Shown one piece after another: positions 63,633-64,000 of a stretch of 64,000 bases of DNA. The notes beneath the pieces are model-generated. The model ran no database searches and was not told the DNA's origin. It saw only the letters and a list, made by a program, of their open reading frames with translations. The stretch spans positions 231,373 through 295,372 of the forward strand of contig NZ_VIQM01000025.1 in the NCBI RefSeq assembly GCF_008520265.1, written 5' to 3'. The translations under genes and the position numbers were made by a program. Every line of letters starts with the position of its first letter. The stretch's first letter is position 1. The DNA comes from Sphingobacterium cavernae (GTDB lineage Bacteria > Bacteroidota > Bacteroidia > Sphingobacteriales > Sphingobacteriaceae).

Positions 63633-64000
63633 TCGAGTAGGAAGATAGGGATTATTTCCCTATCTGTCCCCTCACACCACCTGGCATACGGATCCGTACC
63701 AAGGCGGTTTGTTAGAATAACGTCGTTTGATGTGTTGTTCTCCAGTAATAGTAGTCTGCAAATCCTTCGTAACCTAGTTTAGTAAAGCATGAGTTTGTTA
63801 GCGTTGTTTGAAGGATAGGACTTGTCCCTGTTCGCGTATAGGATTTACGGGTGTTCGCATGTTGATAGGCAACCCAGCGTTTGGCTCCCAGTTTCATTAA
63901 GTTACCAATTCGATTACCTGTGGTCTTCCATTGTTTCCAAAGCAGAACACGCAAGCGTCTTCGCACTAGTTTATCTAGTGCTACCATCACCTTCTTATTC
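63632..64000 (-). mobile_element. 3' part of a third, divergent group II intron (cut by the window end)
   Basis: On the minus strand the element ends CTTCCTACTCGAT at 63632, with a domain VI-like hairpin (ATAGGGA with TCCCTAT, 63644-63664) and a domain V-like hairpin (GTACGGATCCGTAT region, 63684-63705). It is clearly different in sequence from copies 1 and 2. The rest lies beyond the window. The 3' exon is the end of the acyl-CoA ligase gene in antisense. Confidence 0.75.
63712..64000 (-). CDS. ltrA: C-terminal part of an intron-encoded RT/maturase (partial)
   Basis: The visible 96 codons read VALDKLVRRRLRVLLWKQWK, then KTTGNRIGNLMKLGAKRWVA and YQHANTRKSYTRTGTSPILQ, ending HQTTLF. The W-K-Q-W-K and A-x-x-x-x-R-K-S/G-Y/W patterns match the maturase-specific tail of copies 1 and 2 at a distance. 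The frame stays open to the window end (K-K-x at the edge), so this is an incomplete gene, not a small one. Confidence 0.82.
   Translation of the reverse strand, partial: NKKVMVALDKLVRRRLRVLLWKQWKTTGNRIGNLMKLGAKRWVAYQHANTRKSYTRTGTSPILQTTLTNSCFTKLGYEGFADYYYWRTTHQTTLF

Overview
The window is AT-rich DNA from a member of the Bacteroidota, most likely Sphingobacteriaceae-like. Four lines of evidence point there. The promoters have the Bacteroidota form TTTG-N19/20-TANNTTTG, seen before tRNA-Ser, both tRNA-His genes, rpe and a leader RNA. Genes lack strong Shine-Dalgarno sequences. FecR, fimbrillin-like, DUF6443-type Rhs, RteC and OMP_b-brl receptor relatives are present. AcnA and AcnB lie side by side, as do an acyl-CoA reductase and a dicluster ferredoxin.

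Layout. 0-4.3 kb: a DUF2200 gene, mtgA, then a decayed ECF sigma / FecR / DUF4302-like locus and a lactonase. 4.4-9.5 kb: surA-like isomerase, then der-cysS-NTF2-like on the minus strand. 9.65-11.56 kb: a group II intron placed exactly behind the terminator of the gltP-type symporter gene. 13-17.5 kb: ferredoxin and acyl-CoA reductase (divergent), ftsE, grpE and dnaJ. 17.7-25.5 kb: Gfo/Idh oxidoreductase, carboxylesterase, PDZ aspartyl-protease relative, pdxH-nuoC-nuoD and yqgE. 25.5-31.4 kb: a broken fimbrillin-like lipoprotein with a small companion ORF, two tRNA-His genes, htpG, a TonB-like protein, and a promoter plus structured leader before an unknown 89-aa gene. 31.5-45.5 kb: DUF2891, DUF937, MFS, acnA, acnB, rpe, a PgpH-like HD phosphohydrolase, tRNA-Ser, a MITE-like element that truncates a TauE/SafE gene, and an AraC regulator. 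45.5-53.8 kb: a TonB-dependent receptor, then a mosaic of mobile and broken DNA (3' half of a second intron copy, an IS3-family element, an RteC remnant, an IS982-family element, an Rhs/M91 toxin remnant and a DUF4407 tail). 53.8-64 kb: BON-domain proteins, twin secreted NTF2-like proteins, a J-KTSC protein, an interrupted GMC oxidoreductase, YihY, a frameshifted cstA, a long-chain acyl-CoA ligase and the 3' end of a third, divergent group II intron.

Function. The intact backbone is housekeeping: translation and ribosome assembly (cysS, der), chaperones (grpE, dnaJ, htpG, surA), central metabolism (two aconitases, rpe, Nuo subunits), cell wall and envelope (mtgA, TonB, receptor). The accessory layer is heavily eroded. 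I count nonsense codons in five genes or remnants (TAA twice, TGA twice, TAG once) and single-base frameshifts in several others. Either this strain is losing surface, uptake and conjugation functions, or the assembly carries residual errors. All function calls come from reading the sequence by eye; no database search was run.
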